The notes: generated by a model from the sequence alone, not told the origin. 64,000 bases of DNA from Psychromicrobium lacuslunae (GCF_000950575.1 NZ_CP011005.1:186001-250000), one strand, 5' to 3'. Counted from the stretch's first letter, positions 1 to 9,648 are shown. A program made the numbers and translations.

Positions 1-1303
1 CCCCGGCACCCAGGCCGTACAGTGTGTCGTTGGCGATCTGCATCGCCTCCGCGTAATCGTTGAATCGAGTCACCGAGACCACCGGACCGAAAATTTCCTC
101 TTGGAAAATTCGCATGCTGTTCCGGCCTTCAAAAATAGTGGGCTGCACATAAAAGCCTTCGGCAAGGTCACCCTCCAGCTGAGTTCGGGTCCCGCCGCTA
201 AGCAGTTTCGCGCCCTCCTGCTTGCCGATATCGATGTAGGAGAGGATCTTTTCCAGCTGATCATTAGAGGCCTGGGCACCCAGCTGAGTTTCGGTATCCA
301 GCGGATTGCCCTGGATGATCTTTGCGGTTCGTTCCAGCGCATCTGCCATGAAGCTGTCGTAAATCGAGTCTTGGATCAAGGCACGGGAAGGGCATGTGCA
401 AACTTCTCCTTGGTTGAAGGCATAGAGTGTGAAGCCTTCCTGAGCCTTGTCGTAGAAAGAGTCATTGGCAGCCGCAACGTCTTCGAAGAAAATGTTCGGA
501 CTCTTGCCGCCGAGTTCAAGGGTGACTGGGATCAAGTTGGCACTGGCATATTGGCTGATCAGCCGACCAGTGGTGGTTTCGCCGGTGAAAGCGATCTTTC
601 TGATCCGCGGGCTGGAAGCGAGCGGCTTCCCAGCTTCGACGCCAAAACCGTTGACAATATTGAGCACCCCAGGCGGCAGGATATCTGCGATCAGCTCGGC
701 CAAAACCAAAATCGATGCCGGTGTTTGCTCAGCAGGTTTGAGGACTACCGCGTTACCTGCGGCCAGCGCGGGAGCGAGCTTCCAGACAGCCATCAGGATG
801 GGGAAGTTCCACGGAATGATTTGGCCTACTACGCCGAGCGGCTCGTGATAGTGGTAGGCCGTCATGTCCTCATCGAGCTGAGAGAGATGCCCCTCCTGAG
901 CTCGAATCGCTGAGGCGAAGTAACGGAAATGATCGGCCGCGAGCGGCATATCGGCGTTCAGCGTCTCGCGAATCGGCTTACCGTTGTCCCAGCTTTCCGC
1001 AACCGCCAGCAATTCGAGGTTCGCCTCAATCACGTCAGCGATGCTGTTCAGCGCTGCCGCACGCTCGGCAGCCGAGGTTTTACCCCAGGCTGGAGCCACC
1101 TTATGTGCGGCATCGAGGGCTAACTCAATGTCTTCTGCGGTGCCCCGGGCCACCTCGCAGAACGCCTTCCCGGTGACCGGCGAAACATTCTCGAAGTACT
1201 GTCCCTTGACCGGGGCAACCCACTCGCCGCCGATCCAATTTTCGTAGCGGTTCTTGAATTCAACCTTGGCACCCGGTTGACCTGGAGGGGTGTAAACACT
1301 CAT
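1..1303 (-). CDS. aldehyde dehydrogenase (partial, C-terminus beyond window)
   Basis: NAD(P)-dependent oxidation of an aldehyde to its acid. The minus-strand frame is open from the ATG at 1303 to the window edge, giving about 434 residues of a family usually near 500. It shows the ExaC/AldA-type landmarks in order: IIPWNFP for cofactor binding, [10 protein letters not shown], the FTGETTTGR loop, [13 protein letters not shown] with the general-base Glu, and [11 protein letters not shown] with the catalytic Cys near residue 300. The C-terminal part, from about GLGAG onward, is outside the window. It lies 81 bp downstream of a GAF-domain regulator on the same strand, an arrangement common for acetaldehyde/alcohol-type dehydrogenases in actinobacteria. 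The exact substrate cannot be told from sequence alone. Confidence 0.93.
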   Translation of the reverse strand, partial: MSVYTPPGQPGAKVEFKNRYENWIGGEWVAPVKGQYFENVSPVTGKAFCEVARGTAEDIELALDAAHKVAPAWGKTSAAERAAALNSIADVIEANLELLAVAESWDNGKPIRETLNADMPLAADHFRYFASAIRAQEGHLSQLDEDMTAYHYHEPLGVVGQIIPWNFPILMAVWKLAPALAAGNAVVLKPAEQTPASILVLAELIADILPPGVLNIVNGFGVEAGKPLASSPRIRKIAFTGETTTGRLISQYASANLIPVTLELGGKSPNIFFEDVAAANDSFYDKAQEGFTLYAFNQGEVCTCPSRALIQDSIYDSFMADALERTAKIIQGNPLDTETQLGAQASNDQLEKILSYIDIGKQEGAKLLSGGTRTQLEGDLAEGFYVQPTIFEGRNSMRIFQEEIFGPVVSVTRFNDYAEAMQIANDTLYGLGAG

Positions 1304-1384
1304 CGCTAACTCCTTGACTGTGAAAAGACCTCGTCGTCTTATCATCAGGCTAGGAAGCTAAGGGTTGCACTGAGGTTGCATCGC

Positions 1385-2782
1385 TCAATTCAGTAACTGC
1401 TCCAGGTGGGCCACCACGGCAGCACGCCGTGGCGAGCGAGCGGGCAAGACCCGTAGCGCGGTTTGCCAGGCTTGGGCGTCATCACTGGTTTCCGGTAATT
1501 GTAGGTACTGCCAGAGCACCTCGGGGGCGGCATCGCTGAGCATCACCTCCCGGAGCTGATGACTCAGCCTATTGCGCAGCTCGACAATGGCCGGGGCCTC
1601 CGAGCGTGGCAGCAGTAAACCCGAATACTCGGTCAAAGCCATTCGGTGTGCGCCCCGGTCGAGGAAGCCAAGTACCTTTTGCAGGTCAAGTTGCATTGCT
1701 TCGGGCAGTCGATAGGGTCGGGACTGCAGCGTCAAGGCGGTGTCGAAACTAGCTAACTGTCGCCGAAGTCTCAGTAGCTCTGCGCGCACAGTGCTGGCCG
1801 GGGTGTGCTCGGTGTAGACCATCTCGCTGAGCTCCTCGGTAGTTAAACCGCTCGGATGCATCGCGAGCAGCACCATTAGCTCGGTGTGCCGCTCGCTTAG
1901 CGCCGTGGACCGTCCGGATCGTCGTAGCAATCCACGATCCCGGCCCAGTGTCTGCAAACTCAGCATGCCTCGACTCAGCGTGTCTCCACTCCGGGTTCCT
2001 CGACTCCGTGTTCCGGTGTGCACTTCGCCGCCGCCCTGAGTTGGTTGAACAAGTCGCTGCCCGCCGGTCGAGGCTGCACCGGGGGAATGTTTGTTACGTA
2101 GCTTTTGCAGGCTGAGTTCGGCGCGTGCGGCCGCCACCGTGGCCTTCACCAGCGAGAGCGAATGCCCGGCGACGGCATGACTGCCACCTGAAATATCAAT
2201 AACGCCTAGTAGTTCATTGGTCTCTGGATGCCTAATGGGCACCGCCGTGCAATTCCAGGAGAAAACCAGTTGGCTGAAGTGTTCGGCTCCGGCGATTTGC
2301 ACACTTCGGCCGGTGGCGAGCGCGGTGCCCGGCGCGCTGGTCCCCATTGCCGCTTCGGACCAGTCGGTGCCCGGCAAGAATCCCGCGTTCTCCGCCATCG
2401 CGCCGAGCCGATGGTCTCCCTCCACCCAGAGCAGTCGCCCGTGTTGATCGCCTACCGCGATGAGAAGTCCGCTGTCCTTACCGGGATCCACGAGTAATTG
2501 GTTGACCACCGGCATAATCGCGGCCAGCGGATGCCGTTCCCGATAGTCCCGGAGTTGGCGCTCATCCCAAGCCGACCGCCGAGCTGGCGATTGGTTAGCA
2601 CTCGCATAACGCAGTGAACGTTCCCAGGAAGCACGCACCACCGAGCGCAGGCTGCTATCGACGACCTGGCGTTCGACAAGTCGTTGATGTGCGAGCTGAA
2701 CCTCACGTTGAAAATTCAGGTCAGTCAGCTGATACTGCTGGCTGAAGGCCCAGCTTGCAGGATTGATGGCTGGCACGCTCAC
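1385..2782 (-). CDS. GAF-domain transcriptional regulator (AcoR-like N-terminus)
   Basis: 465 residues with a GTG start at 2782, preceded by an AAGGGGA ribosome site. The N-terminal half (about residues 30-215) is the GAF-type sensor seen in AcoR-like activators, with GTDWSEAAMGTSAPG, QLVFSWNCTAVPIR and GVIDISGG. A basic, repetitive linker follows (about residues 235-280; Ser-Arg-Gly/Thr-rich). The C-terminal part (about 290-365) reads as a winged-helix-like segment, with LSERHTELMVLLAMHP and VRAELLRLRRQL. There is no AAA+ sigma-54 interaction domain, so it is not a classical enhancer-binding protein. It sits directly upstream of the aldehyde dehydrogenase and probably controls it. The effector is unknown. 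Confidence 0.8.
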   Translation of the reverse strand: MSVPAINPASWAFSQQYQLTDLNFQREVQLAHQRLVERQVVDSSLRSVVRASWERSLRYASANQSPARRSAWDERQLRDYRERHPLAAIMPVVNQLLVDPGKDSGLLIAVGDQHGRLLWVEGDHRLGAMAENAGFLPGTDWSEAAMGTSAPGTALATGRSVQIAGAEHFSQLVFSWNCTAVPIRHPETNELLGVIDISGGSHAVAGHSLSLVKATVAAARAELSLQKLRNKHSPGAASTGGQRLVQPTQGGGEVHTGTRSRGTRSGDTLSRGMLSLQTLGRDRGLLRRSGRSTALSERHTELMVLLAMHPSGLTTEELSEMVYTEHTPASTVRAELLRLRRQLASFDTALTLQSRPYRLPEAMQLDLQKVLGFLDRGAHRMALTEYSGLLLPRSEAPAIVELRNRLSHQLREVMLSDAAPEVLWQYLQLPETSDDAQAWQTALRVLPARSPRRAAVVAHLEQLLN

Positions 2783-2818
2783 GGTAGCTCGTCCCCTTCG
2801 ACCGAGATTCCCTCAAGT

Positions 2819-3469
2819 CTAGGGGGTCTCGGGCCTCTTGAGCTGCCAAAGTTCGGTAATTCCGACTCCGCGCTGGCTGAGCAGCTCGCGCAGCGTGGAG
2901 ACCGAAAGCCCAACCACTGCGTGCGGGTCGCCATTGACGCTCGTGATGAAGGCACCGCCCAGACTATCGATGGTGAAGGAGCCAGCGACCTGGAGTGGTT
3001 CGCCGCTGGCCACATAGGCGTCGATTTCGTCCTCGCTGAGGGTAGCGAAGCTGACGGTTGCCGAGGCCAGCGCCCCGTTCCCGGTCGCTCCAGCGCCGCT
3101 GGCGCCACCGTCACGGTTGTCTACCAACCAGTGGCCGGTGTGCAACACTCCGGAACGTCCACTCATATTGCTGATTCGGAGCTTAGCGACCTCGGGTTCC
3201 CACGGTTTACCGTAAGCCTCACCCTCAAACTCAAAGACCGAGTCGCAGCCCAGGACCAGCGCATCCCGGCTTTCGGCCAGTCCGGCGACCGCCTCGGCCT
3301 TAGCCCGGGCAAGCAGTAGCGCGATCTCAGAGGGTGTGGTCACACCGGCCTGGGCGGTAACCGCGTCCTCGTCCACCTCGGAGACCCGCACCGTGTGCCG
3401 GATTCCGGCGTCGCTGAGTAACTTTGTTCGAGCGGGTGAGGCCGAGGCCAGGACTAGCCGCGGAATCAC
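2819..3469 (-). CDS. maf: Maf-family nucleotide pyrophosphatase
   Basis: 216 residues. Maf proteins hydrolyse non-canonical or canonical nucleoside triphosphates to monophosphates and are linked to septum and house-cleaning functions. The signature LVLASASPARTKLL is at the N-terminus, followed by E-VDE, CDSVFEFEGEAYGKP, VLHTGHWLVD and GSFTIDSLGGAFI near the C-terminus. The open frame extends 50 codons further upstream, but the GTG at 3469 is preferred. It begins the conserved Maf fold and overlaps the stop codon of the upstream YbjQ-family gene as GTGA, which suggests translational coupling. It is followed after 36 bp by the GAF regulator. Confidence 0.92.
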   Translation of the reverse strand: MIPRLVLASASPARTKLLSDAGIRHTVRVSEVDEDAVTAQAGVTTPSEIALLLARAKAEAVAGLAESRDALVLGCDSVFEFEGEAYGKPWEPEVAKLRISNMSGRSGVLHTGHWLVDNRDGGASGAGATGNGALASATVSFATLSEDEIDAYVASGEPLQVAGSFTIDSLGGAFITSVNGDPHAVVGLSVSTLRELLSQRGVGITELWQLKRPETP

Positions 3470-3900
3470 CAGGCTTGCTGGACGTTCGGCGGCATCTGAG
3501 GTGCCTGCGGCTGCTGCACGGGTGCCTGCGGATTTTGCGCCAAGTAGGCGGACTGTCCGGTGGCGCCGGGTTCGCCAGCAGCGAGTGGAATCACGAAGGC
3601 AGCGGTGCCGTAAGCGCAAACCTCGGTCCAGGTCTGGCCCATTTCAGAGGTGTCGAAGCGCATCGCAATAATCGCGTTGGCACCTTTCTGCTGGGCTTCA
3701 TTGACCATCCGGTTCATCACTTCGTGGCGGCTCTCATAGAGCGCCTTGGTCATTTCGGGCAGCTCGCCACCGCCCAGTGAACGGAAGCCCGCGGTGATGT
3801 TTGCGCCAATGTTTCGGGCGCGCACTGTCAGGCCCATTACTTCGCCGAAGATGGCATCGATTTTGTACCCCGGAACGTCATTGCTGGTAACGATGATCAT
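3466..3900 (-). CDS. YbjQ/UPF0145 family heavy-metal-binding-like protein
   Basis: 144 residues. The first 105 residues match the small YbjQ (DUF74/UPF0145) fold, with the pattern VTSNDVPGYKI, the GEVMGLTVRARNIG stretch, GGELPEMTKALYESR and GANAIIAMRFDTS. The last 30 residues are a Pro/Gln/Ala-rich tail without recognisable domain. The biochemical function of this family is unsettled. The gene overlaps maf by 4 bp. It begins with ATG at 3900 after a GGGGAA ribosome site. Confidence 0.85.
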   Translation of the reverse strand: MIIVTSNDVPGYKIDAIFGEVMGLTVRARNIGANITAGFRSLGGGELPEMTKALYESRHEVMNRMVNEAQQKGANAIIAMRFDTSEMGQTWTEVCAYGTAAFVIPLAAGEPGATGQSAYLAQNPQAPVQQPQAPQMPPNVQQAW

Positions 3901-3952
3901 ATTTTCCCCTTGGATCGTGAATTAGTGACTGCGCTTAGAGTATCTCCGCAGC

Positions 3953-4025
3953 AAAGGCTGCACCAGCGCAACATCTCTGGGCTAGCTTTGAAGCCCATTT
4001 GAATTGTTCAGCTGGTGCAGCCTTT
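3953..4025. repeat. 15-bp perfect inverted repeat with nested hairpin
   Basis: The arms at 3953-3967 and 4011-4025 (AAAGGCTGCACCAGC and its complement) are perfect and separated by 43 bp. The spacer holds a second hairpin, TGGGCT...AGCCCA, at about 3978-3998. It lies between the end of the DUF885 gene and the start of the YbjQ-family gene, both on the minus strand. It may be a terminator for the former, but the long spacer is unusual for that. Confidence 0.7.
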
Positions 4026-4040
4026 CGCTGACTTAGTTGT

Positions 4041-5717
4041 TCAGCCCAGCAGCGCCTTTTTGAGTACGTCTAAGGGCAGGCCGCCTAGGTTCAGCGCTTC
4101 AGTATGGAAGTTTTTGACGTCGAAGTTCTCACCTTCGCGCTGTTCCCGCTCGTCCCGGATTTGCTCCCAGATCCGCTGGCCCACCTTGTAGGACGGCGCC
4201 TGCCCAGGCCAACCGAGATAGCGCAGGTACTCGAAATTGAGCTGACCTTCGCTGATATCCAGATTCTTCCGGAGGAACTCCAGGCCGGTCTCCGCCGTCC
4301 AGGTGCCCTGACCCCAGCGTTGTGGAATTTCCAGCTCGAGGTGCACGCCGATGTCGAAAACTACCCGGGCGGCGCGCATCCGCTGACCGTCGAGCATGCC
4401 CATCTTGTCGCCCGGATCGCTCAGGTAGCCAAGCTGATCCATCAAACGTTCAGCGTAGAGCGCCCAGCCTTCGCCGTGCCCGGAGACCCAGCAGAGATTA
4501 CGTCGCCACATATTGAGCAGTTCGCTCTGATAAGCCGCGGTGGCGCACTGCAGATGATGGCCCGGCACGCCCTCGTGATACACCGTGGTGGTTTCGCTCC
4601 AGGTGGTGAAGCTGTCTTCACCTTCGGGAACTGACCACCACATCCGGCCCGGGCGGGAGAAGTCGTCGCTCGGCGGCGTGTAGTAAATGCCGCCATCCTG
4701 GGTGGGGGCGATCTTGCATTCGAGCTTCTTCATAATGTCCGGGATGTCGAAATGAACCCCGGCAAGCTCCTGGACAGCGGTGTCGGAGAGTCGCTGCATC
4801 CAAGCGGTTAGCGCTTCGGTACCCTTGAGCTGGCGTTCCGGATCGCTATTGAGGATTGCTTTGGCTTCCTCAATGCTGGCCCCGGGCTTGATCTGTTCGG
4901 CTACGGCCTCCTGCTCGGCAATAATCCTGTCCAGCTCTTCGACGCCCCAACGATAGGTGTCTTCCAAATCGACGGTGGCGCCGAGGAACTCACGGGAAGC
5001 GAGTGCGTAGCGCTCCCGGCCGACAGCATCCTTGGCCGGAGCCGAGGGCAGCAGCTCGGTCTCCAGGAAGCTGGCGAGCTTGAGATAAGCCGCCTTAGCC
5101 TGTTGCGCACCCTCCTCGAGCGCCTGCTGATGCTCTGCGGCTTGCTGAACGCCGTCGGCGGCTAGCTTGTCGAAGAAGCCTCCGTCCGCGCCGTATTTGC
5201 CGGTCTGCTCGATCACAATTTTGACCTGCCGGGAGGCGGCGACCTTGCCGTTATCCCGAGCGGTGGCGAGCGATTGCAGGTAGCCGTCGATCGCGGTTGG
5301 CACGTTCTTCATCAGGCCCGCGATGTGGCCCCACTGTTCTGGGGTATCGGTGGGCATCAGATCGAAGGCGGCTCGGATGCCCTGGGCCGGGGAGGCGATA
5401 TTGTTCAGCGTTGCCAGGTCCCAGCCGCTTTCATGCGCTTCTAAGCTCAGGCCGAGTCGTTCACGCATTGCGTCGAGGGTTACCTGATCGACAGCGTCGA
5501 CCGGGTCCAGCGTGTTCAAGAGGTCAAGGGTGCGTTGGTCCAGCTCGGCGAGCGCGGCAAGGCCGGCCGGGGAGTGGTCGTGGTATTCGGTCTCATGCCC
5601 CGGGAAGCCGAGGCTGGTAGCCAGTTCTGGGACTAGTTCGAAGAGCTGCTCAGCATATTTTTCAGCGGCGGCGTCGATGGCGGACGGGGTGCGAGTGGGT
5701 TTGGTGTTCTCAGTCAC
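4041..5717 (-). CDS. DUF885 family putative metallopeptidase
   Basis: 558 residues, close to the usual length for the family. DUF885 proteins are mostly uncharacterised. The conserved YHEGVPGHHLQ motif (around residue 380) resembles a zinc-peptidase His motif, followed by WALYAERLMDQLGYL and a GWPGQAPSYKVG segment, all typical of the family. No signal peptide or membrane segment is seen, so it is probably cytoplasmic. A peptidase role is inference from the motif. It is 62 bp downstream of the acyl-CoA carboxylase epsilon gene on the same strand. Confidence 0.87.
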   Translation of the reverse strand: MTENTKPTRTPSAIDAAAEKYAEQLFELVPELATSLGFPGHETEYHDHSPAGLAALAELDQRTLDLLNTLDPVDAVDQVTLDAMRERLGLSLEAHESGWDLATLNNIASPAQGIRAAFDLMPTDTPEQWGHIAGLMKNVPTAIDGYLQSLATARDNGKVAASRQVKIVIEQTGKYGADGGFFDKLAADGVQQAAEHQQALEEGAQQAKAAYLKLASFLETELLPSAPAKDAVGRERYALASREFLGATVDLEDTYRWGVEELDRIIAEQEAVAEQIKPGASIEEAKAILNSDPERQLKGTEALTAWMQRLSDTAVQELAGVHFDIPDIMKKLECKIAPTQDGGIYYTPPSDDFSRPGRMWWSVPEGEDSFTTWSETTTVYHEGVPGHHLQCATAAYQSELLNMWRRNLCWVSGHGEGWALYAERLMDQLGYLSDPGDKMGMLDGQRMRAARVVFDIGVHLELEIPQRWGQGTWTAETGLEFLRKNLDISEGQLNFEYLRYLGWPGQAPSYKVGQRIWEQIRDEREQREGENFDVKNFHTEALNLGGLPLDVLKKALLG

Positions 5718-5779
5718 ACAGCGAGCCTAGTGGTATGTGTCACAAGAGGCCACTTCGGCACGATTACTCGCCGTGCTGG

Positions 5780-6085
5780 TTAGCGCCAACTGCTACGTTT
5801 CCACGCACCCGGTCCGGGAGCGGGTGCAAGCCGCAAGTTGCTGCGCCGCACCCAGCTTCGACCGGAGCCGGGCTGGTTGGTGTCCGGCTCTTCGTTTTCG
5901 TTGGACAAAGCAAGCACGACGGCGGTCAGTGCGGCGAGCTCTTCGGCGTTCGGCTGGCCCTTAACTACCTGGAGCAGCGGCAAATCCGCTTGTTCATCAG
6001 CCTGAGCCTGCGAAGCGAGGGATGGGGCCACAGCGGCGGGGTTCCCTGGCTGAGCTGGCGAGGCGAGGGGGTCGCTGGGGATCAT
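5780..6085 (-). CDS. accE: acyl-CoA carboxylase epsilon subunit
   Basis: 101 residues. This small actinobacterial subunit helps hold the carboxylase alpha-beta complex together. The recognisable pattern is [21 protein letters not shown] in the middle, followed by a Trp/Arg-rich C-terminus ([12 protein letters not shown]...GPGAWKRS). The first 35 residues are Ala/Pro-rich and variable. The start ATG at 6085 overlaps the stop of the beta-subunit gene (ATGA, 6082-6085), as expected for a stoichiometric complex. The alpha (biotin carboxylase/BCCP) subunit is not in this window. Confidence 0.88.
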   Translation of the reverse strand: MIPSDPLASPAQPGNPAAVAPSLASQAQADEQADLPLLQVVKGQPNAEELAALTAVVLALSNENEEPDTNQPGSGRSWVRRSNLRLAPAPGPGAWKRSSWR

Positions 6086-7665
6086 AGGGGAATGTTCCCG
6101 TGCTTCTTCGCCGGCAGCGAAGCCCGCTTATCGCGGAAGGCGCGCAGTCCGCGAATCAGTTGCACTCTGGTCTCCGAGGGGGCGATAACGGCGTCAATGT
6201 AGCCCAATTCGGCCGCCTGGTAGGGGTTTAATAACTCTTCCTCGTATTGCTGAATAAACTCGGCACGCTTGGCTTCGACGTCGCCACCCTCGGCAGCGGT
6301 GGCCGCCAGTTCACGGCGGTAGAGGATATTTACCGCTCCCTGTGCACCCATCACACCGATTTGCGCGGTGGGCCAGGCCAGGTTGAGGTCTGCGCCGAGC
6401 TTCTTGGAGCCCATCACGATGTACGCTCCGCCGTAGGCCTTGCGGGTGATCACGGTCAGCTTGGGCACGGTCGCCTCGGCATAGGCGTAGAGCAACTTCG
6501 CACCACGACGAATGATGCCTTGGAACTCTTGGTCCTTACCGGGCAGGAAGCCGGGAACGTCGACCAGGGTCACGATCGGCACGTTGAAGGCATCGCAGTG
6601 CCGAACGAATCGAGCAGCCTTTTCCGAAGCGTTGATATCTAGCGTGCCGGCGAATTGCATAGGCTGATTGGCTACGATGCCAACCGTATGACCTTCGATC
6701 CGGCCATAGCCAATAATGACGTTCGGGGCGTAGAGCGATTGCATCTCTAAGAAATGCCCGTCGTCAATAATGCCCTCGATCACGGTGCGCATATCGTAGG
6801 GCTGGTTGGCCGAGTCTGGAATCAGAGTGTCCAAGGCGAGATCGGCATCAGCTATTTCGGCCACTTGATCATGATCGGTGAGCGGAGACTCGGAAAGATT
6901 ATTGGAGGGCAGGAAATCTAGCAGTTCACGGACGAACTCGATGGCGTCGGCTTCGTCGGAAGCCAGGTAGGTCGAGGTTCCTGTGGTGGCATTGTGCTGC
7001 CGGGCACCCCCCAAGGTCTCCATATCGACGTCTTCGCCGGTGACCGTCTTAATCACGTCGGGGCCGGTGATGAACATATGGCTGGTTTTATCGACCATTA
7101 CCACATAGTCGGTGAGTGCGGGGGAGTAGGCTGCGCCACCCGCGCACGGTCCCATAATGAGCGAGATCTGCGGTACCACGCCGGAAGCGTGCACGTTATT
7201 ACGGAAGATATCGGCGAACATTGCCAGCGAGGCAACGCCCTCTTGAATTCGGGCACCGCCGCCGTCGTTGATGCCGATCACCGGGCAGCCGTTACGCAGC
7301 GCGAACTCTTGAACTTTGACGATTTTCTCGCCATTAACCTGGCTCAGTGAGCCGCCGTAGACGGAGAAGTCTTGGCTGTAGATCGCCACTAGACGACCGT
7401 CGACGGTGCCATAGCCGGAGACCACGCCGTCGCCCAATAACTTTTTCTTTTCCATCCCGAACGCGGTGGAGCGGTGCACGGCTAAGGCGTCGAACTCCAC
7501 AAAGGAGCCCTCATCGAGCAGGAGGTCAATGCGTTCGCGGGCGGTGTGTTTGCCGCGGGAGTGCTGTTTTTCGATGGCTTCTGGCCCGGAGGGCTGGGCC
7601 GCCAACGCAATCCGGTCGCGGAAATCAGCGATCTTTCCCGCGGTGGTGGTTAGGTCATGGCTCAT
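6082..7665 (-). CDS. accD: acyl-CoA carboxylase beta subunit (carboxyltransferase)
   Basis: 527 residues. It transfers the carboxyl group from biotin to acetyl- or propionyl-CoA in fatty-acid and related precursor synthesis. Family landmarks are [30 protein letters not shown], the first oxyanion region [51 protein letters not shown] and [13 protein letters not shown]. The frame begins with a TTG at 7689, but the ATG at 7665 is preferred because AAAGGAG lies 11 bp upstream and homologues begin near MSHDLTT. It forms an operon with accE. It is probably of the AccD5/PccB type, but substrate choice is inference. Confidence 0.94.
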   Translation of the reverse strand: MSHDLTTTAGKIADFRDRIALAAQPSGPEAIEKQHSRGKHTARERIDLLLDEGSFVEFDALAVHRSTAFGMEKKKLLGDGVVSGYGTVDGRLVAIYSQDFSVYGGSLSQVNGEKIVKVQEFALRNGCPVIGINDGGGARIQEGVASLAMFADIFRNNVHASGVVPQISLIMGPCAGGAAYSPALTDYVVMVDKTSHMFITGPDVIKTVTGEDVDMETLGGARQHNATTGTSTYLASDEADAIEFVRELLDFLPSNNLSESPLTDHDQVAEIADADLALDTLIPDSANQPYDMRTVIEGIIDDGHFLEMQSLYAPNVIIGYGRIEGHTVGIVANQPMQFAGTLDINASEKAARFVRHCDAFNVPIVTLVDVPGFLPGKDQEFQGIIRRGAKLLYAYAEATVPKLTVITRKAYGGAYIVMGSKKLGADLNLAWPTAQIGVMGAQGAVNILYRRELAATAAEGGDVEAKRAEFIQQYEEELLNPYQAAELGYIDAVIAPSETRVQLIRGLRAFRDKRASLPAKKHGNIPL

Positions 7666-7736
7666 CGTGATACCGGCTCCTTTGGGCAATTCCTCTAAAT
7701 CCTTCCCAGCTTAGTCAGCATCCTTCCAGGAGCGAC

Positions 7737-7751
7737 TGTAGGAAACCTACA
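7737..7751. promoter_or_regulatory. inverted repeat TGTAGG-N3-CCTACA
   Basis: Perfect 6-bp arms with a 3-bp AAA spacer, in the divergent intergenic region between accD and the SDR gene. It is a possible operator. No regulator gene is adjacent. Confidence 0.35.
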
Positions 7752-7774
7752 AATTTCATCAAAAACCATAACAA

Positions 7775-7790
7775 GTTACTTATCAGTAAC
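7775..7790. promoter_or_regulatory. inverted repeat GTTACT-N4-AGTAAC
   Basis: Perfect 6-bp arms around TATC, about 30 bp upstream of the SDR start and in the same divergent region. The form resembles operators of TetR-type lipid regulators, which would fit the lipid-related neighbours, but the regulator is not identifiable here. Confidence 0.4.
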
Positions 7791-7821
7791 ATTTTTCCGC
7801 AGAAGATTGTAGTCTTGGCTT

Positions 7822-8685
7822 ATGAGCGAACAGAACAGTGCCTATCGACCCGCTGAAGGGCGTTCCTTGGCAGGCAAGGTCATCCTGATGTCCGGCGGCA
7901 GTCGAGGAATCGGGCTGGCGATTGCCTTGCGTGCCGCGCAGGATGGCGCCAAAATCGCCTTACTGGCGAAAACTGATCAACCGCACCCGGCTCTGGAAGG
8001 CACCGTACATACCGCCGCCGAGCAGATTCGCCAAGCGGGCGGTGAGGCCTTGCCCGTGGTGGGCGACGTCCGAAATGACGAATCGGTAGCTGACGCCGTC
8101 GCCGCCACAATTGAGACCTTCGGCGGCATAGACGTAGTGGTCAATAATGCCTCCGCGATTGACCTTTCCGGTACTGATGCGCTGGCCATGAAACGTTACG
8201 ACTTAATGGCCGATATCAATGTCCGGGGCACCTTTCTGCTTTCGAAGCTGGCGCTGCCTGCTTTGCGGGAATCCGCTAATGGTCACATCCTGACCCTATC
8301 GCCGCCGCTGAACTTGAATCCCAAGTGGTTCGCTGGTCACCTGGCCTACACGATGGCGAAATACGGTATGAGCATGACTACCTTGGGGCTGGCTGAAGAG
8401 CTCAAAGCTGATGGAGTTTCGGTCAATTCACTCTGGCCGGTTACCGCAATCGACACGGCAGCAATCCGGAATATTCTGGGCGGTGAATCTTCGGCCAGGC
8501 TCTCCCGGAGTTCGGACATTATGGCCGATGCGGCTCACGCTGTACTTACTCGGCCGCGGGGTCAGTCAACCGGGAATTTCTTTACTGACGAAGCCGTGCT
8601 GACCGAGGAAGGCATTACCGACTTCACCGGTTACAGCTTGGGGGCGCCCGAGGACAAGCTGATCAAGGACTTCTTCCTGGACTGA
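7822..8685 (+). CDS. SDR family oxidoreductase (HSDL2-like)
   Basis: 287 residues of the short-chain dehydrogenase fold. The cofactor loop SGGSRGIG (about residues 25-32) replaces the usual TGxxxGIG. NNAS is present, and the active-site Tyr-x-x-x-Lys is seen in YTMAKYG with the preceding Ser in TLSPPLN. The pattern, including the C-terminal FFTDEAVLTEEGITDF, resembles the hydroxysteroid dehydrogenase-like 2 group. No ribosome site precedes the ATG, and a TAGTCT -10-like box lies about 8 bp before it, so the mRNA may be leaderless. It is divergent from accD. The substrate is unknown. Confidence 0.88.
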   Translation: MSEQNSAYRPAEGRSLAGKVILMSGGSRGIGLAIALRAAQDGAKIALLAKTDQPHPALEGTVHTAAEQIRQAGGEALPVVGDVRNDESVADAVAATIETFGGIDVVVNNASAIDLSGTDALAMKRYDLMADINVRGTFLLSKLALPALRESANGHILTLSPPLNLNPKWFAGHLAYTMAKYGMSMTTLGLAEELKADGVSVNSLWPVTAIDTAAIRNILGGESSARLSRSSDIMADAAHAVLTRPRGQSTGNFFTDEAVLTEEGITDFTGYSLGAPEDKLIKDFFLD

Positions 8686-8715
8686 AGACGTCCCATGGCA
8701 CCAAGTGCAGCCTCC

Positions 8716-8734
8716 GAGGGTTTGAGCTACCCTC
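8716..8734 (+). terminator. short stem-loop after the SDR gene
   Basis: GAGGGT and ACCCTC pair across a 7-base loop, 30 bp after the SDR stop. There is no T-run, so this is a weak candidate. Confidence 0.35.
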
Positions 8735-8760
8735 AGGCTCCGGGTGGATAGGATCAGGGT

Positions 8761-9648
8761 ATGAATGATGTCGTCATCCGGTCGCGTCTGCCGCTTGAAG
8801 TGCAGGGGCTCAGCTCGCGCTTAGTGTCGCCGCGTGGTCCGCTACAGCGACTGGACTGGCTGGCGGAAACCGCTTCCACTAATCCGCTGCTTGCCCAGTA
8901 TGCCCTCGACGAGTCGGCCAGCTGGCCGGACCTGAGTTTAGTCACTGCCGAGGTGCAGACCCAAGGGCGTGGCCGACTGGATCGCGGCTGGCAGGTCCCA
9001 ACTGGCGCTGCTTTGACCCTGAGCGTCTTATTGCGGCCCGCCGAGTTGCCCATTGAGCGTTTCGGCTGGCTCAGTATGCTCAGTGCGCTGGCAGTCTGCC
9101 AGATGTTGCAGCAGAGGGCGGGTTTGCAGGCCAGGATCAAATGGCCGAACGACGTGGTGGTGATCGATAACGAGGGCATAGCGAAGAAGATTTGCGGTGT
9201 GCTCGCCCAATTGGTGAGCGCCCCCGGCCAACCGCCGGCCGTCGTGGTGGGAACCGGTGTCAATATCTCTCAGCAAGCTGAAGAACTGCCGACCGAAACA
9301 TCGACATCGGTTTTTTGCTCGGCTGGGAGCACCTTGGATAGAAATATTCTGATTGAGGAATACGTTAATTCCTTTACTCGGTTATATCAGCAGTTCCGCG
9401 AGGCTGCTGGCGATCCACAACGGTCAAGTGGCGAGGACGAGAGCATCCTGCACAAAATCAGTGCGCTGATGATTAGCCTGAATCAGCAGGTGCGCGCCGA
9501 GCTGCCGGGAGGCAAATTTTTGACCGGTACCGCGACCGGACTAGATCTCAGCGGCGCCTTGCTGATCACCGACGTACGAGGAACCACTACCGCAGTATCG
9601 GCAGCCGATGTGGTGCACTTGCGAAGGGCGCAGGGCAGCTATGCGTAG
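8761..9648 (+). CDS. birA: biotin--[acetyl-CoA carboxylase] ligase
   Basis: 295 residues. It activates biotin with ATP and attaches it to the carboxylase carrier domain. The catalytic core is clear: the AETASTNPLL start of the lipoyl/biotin ligase fold, TQGRGRLDRGWQ (biotinyl-AMP loop), KWPNDVVV and KKICGVLAQL. The C-terminal BirA domain is present around LTGTATGLDLSGALLI. It lacks the N-terminal DNA-binding helix-turn-helix, so it is a monofunctional ligase. It lies near accD/accE, which encode partners of its target complex. It overlaps the next gene by 8 bp. Confidence 0.93.
   Translation: MNDVVIRSRLPLEVQGLSSRLVSPRGPLQRLDWLAETASTNPLLAQYALDESASWPDLSLVTAEVQTQGRGRLDRGWQVPTGAALTLSVLLRPAELPIERFGWLSMLSALAVCQMLQQRAGLQARIKWPNDVVVIDNEGIAKKICGVLAQLVSAPGQPPAVVVGTGVNISQQAEELPTETSTSVFCSAGSTLDRNILIEEYVNSFTRLYQQFREAAGDPQRSSGEDESILHKISALMISLNQQVRAELPGGKFLTGTATGLDLSGALLITDVRGTTTAVSAADVVHLRRAQGSYA

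Noticed and set aside
101-913. Long plus-strand open frame of 270 codons
   Set aside because: It lies fully antisense to the aldehyde dehydrogenase gene, whose frame shows all family motifs.
2684-3319. Plus-strand open frame of 211 codons
   Set aside because: Shadow of the maf and GAF regulator genes; no ribosome site and no recognisable protein features.
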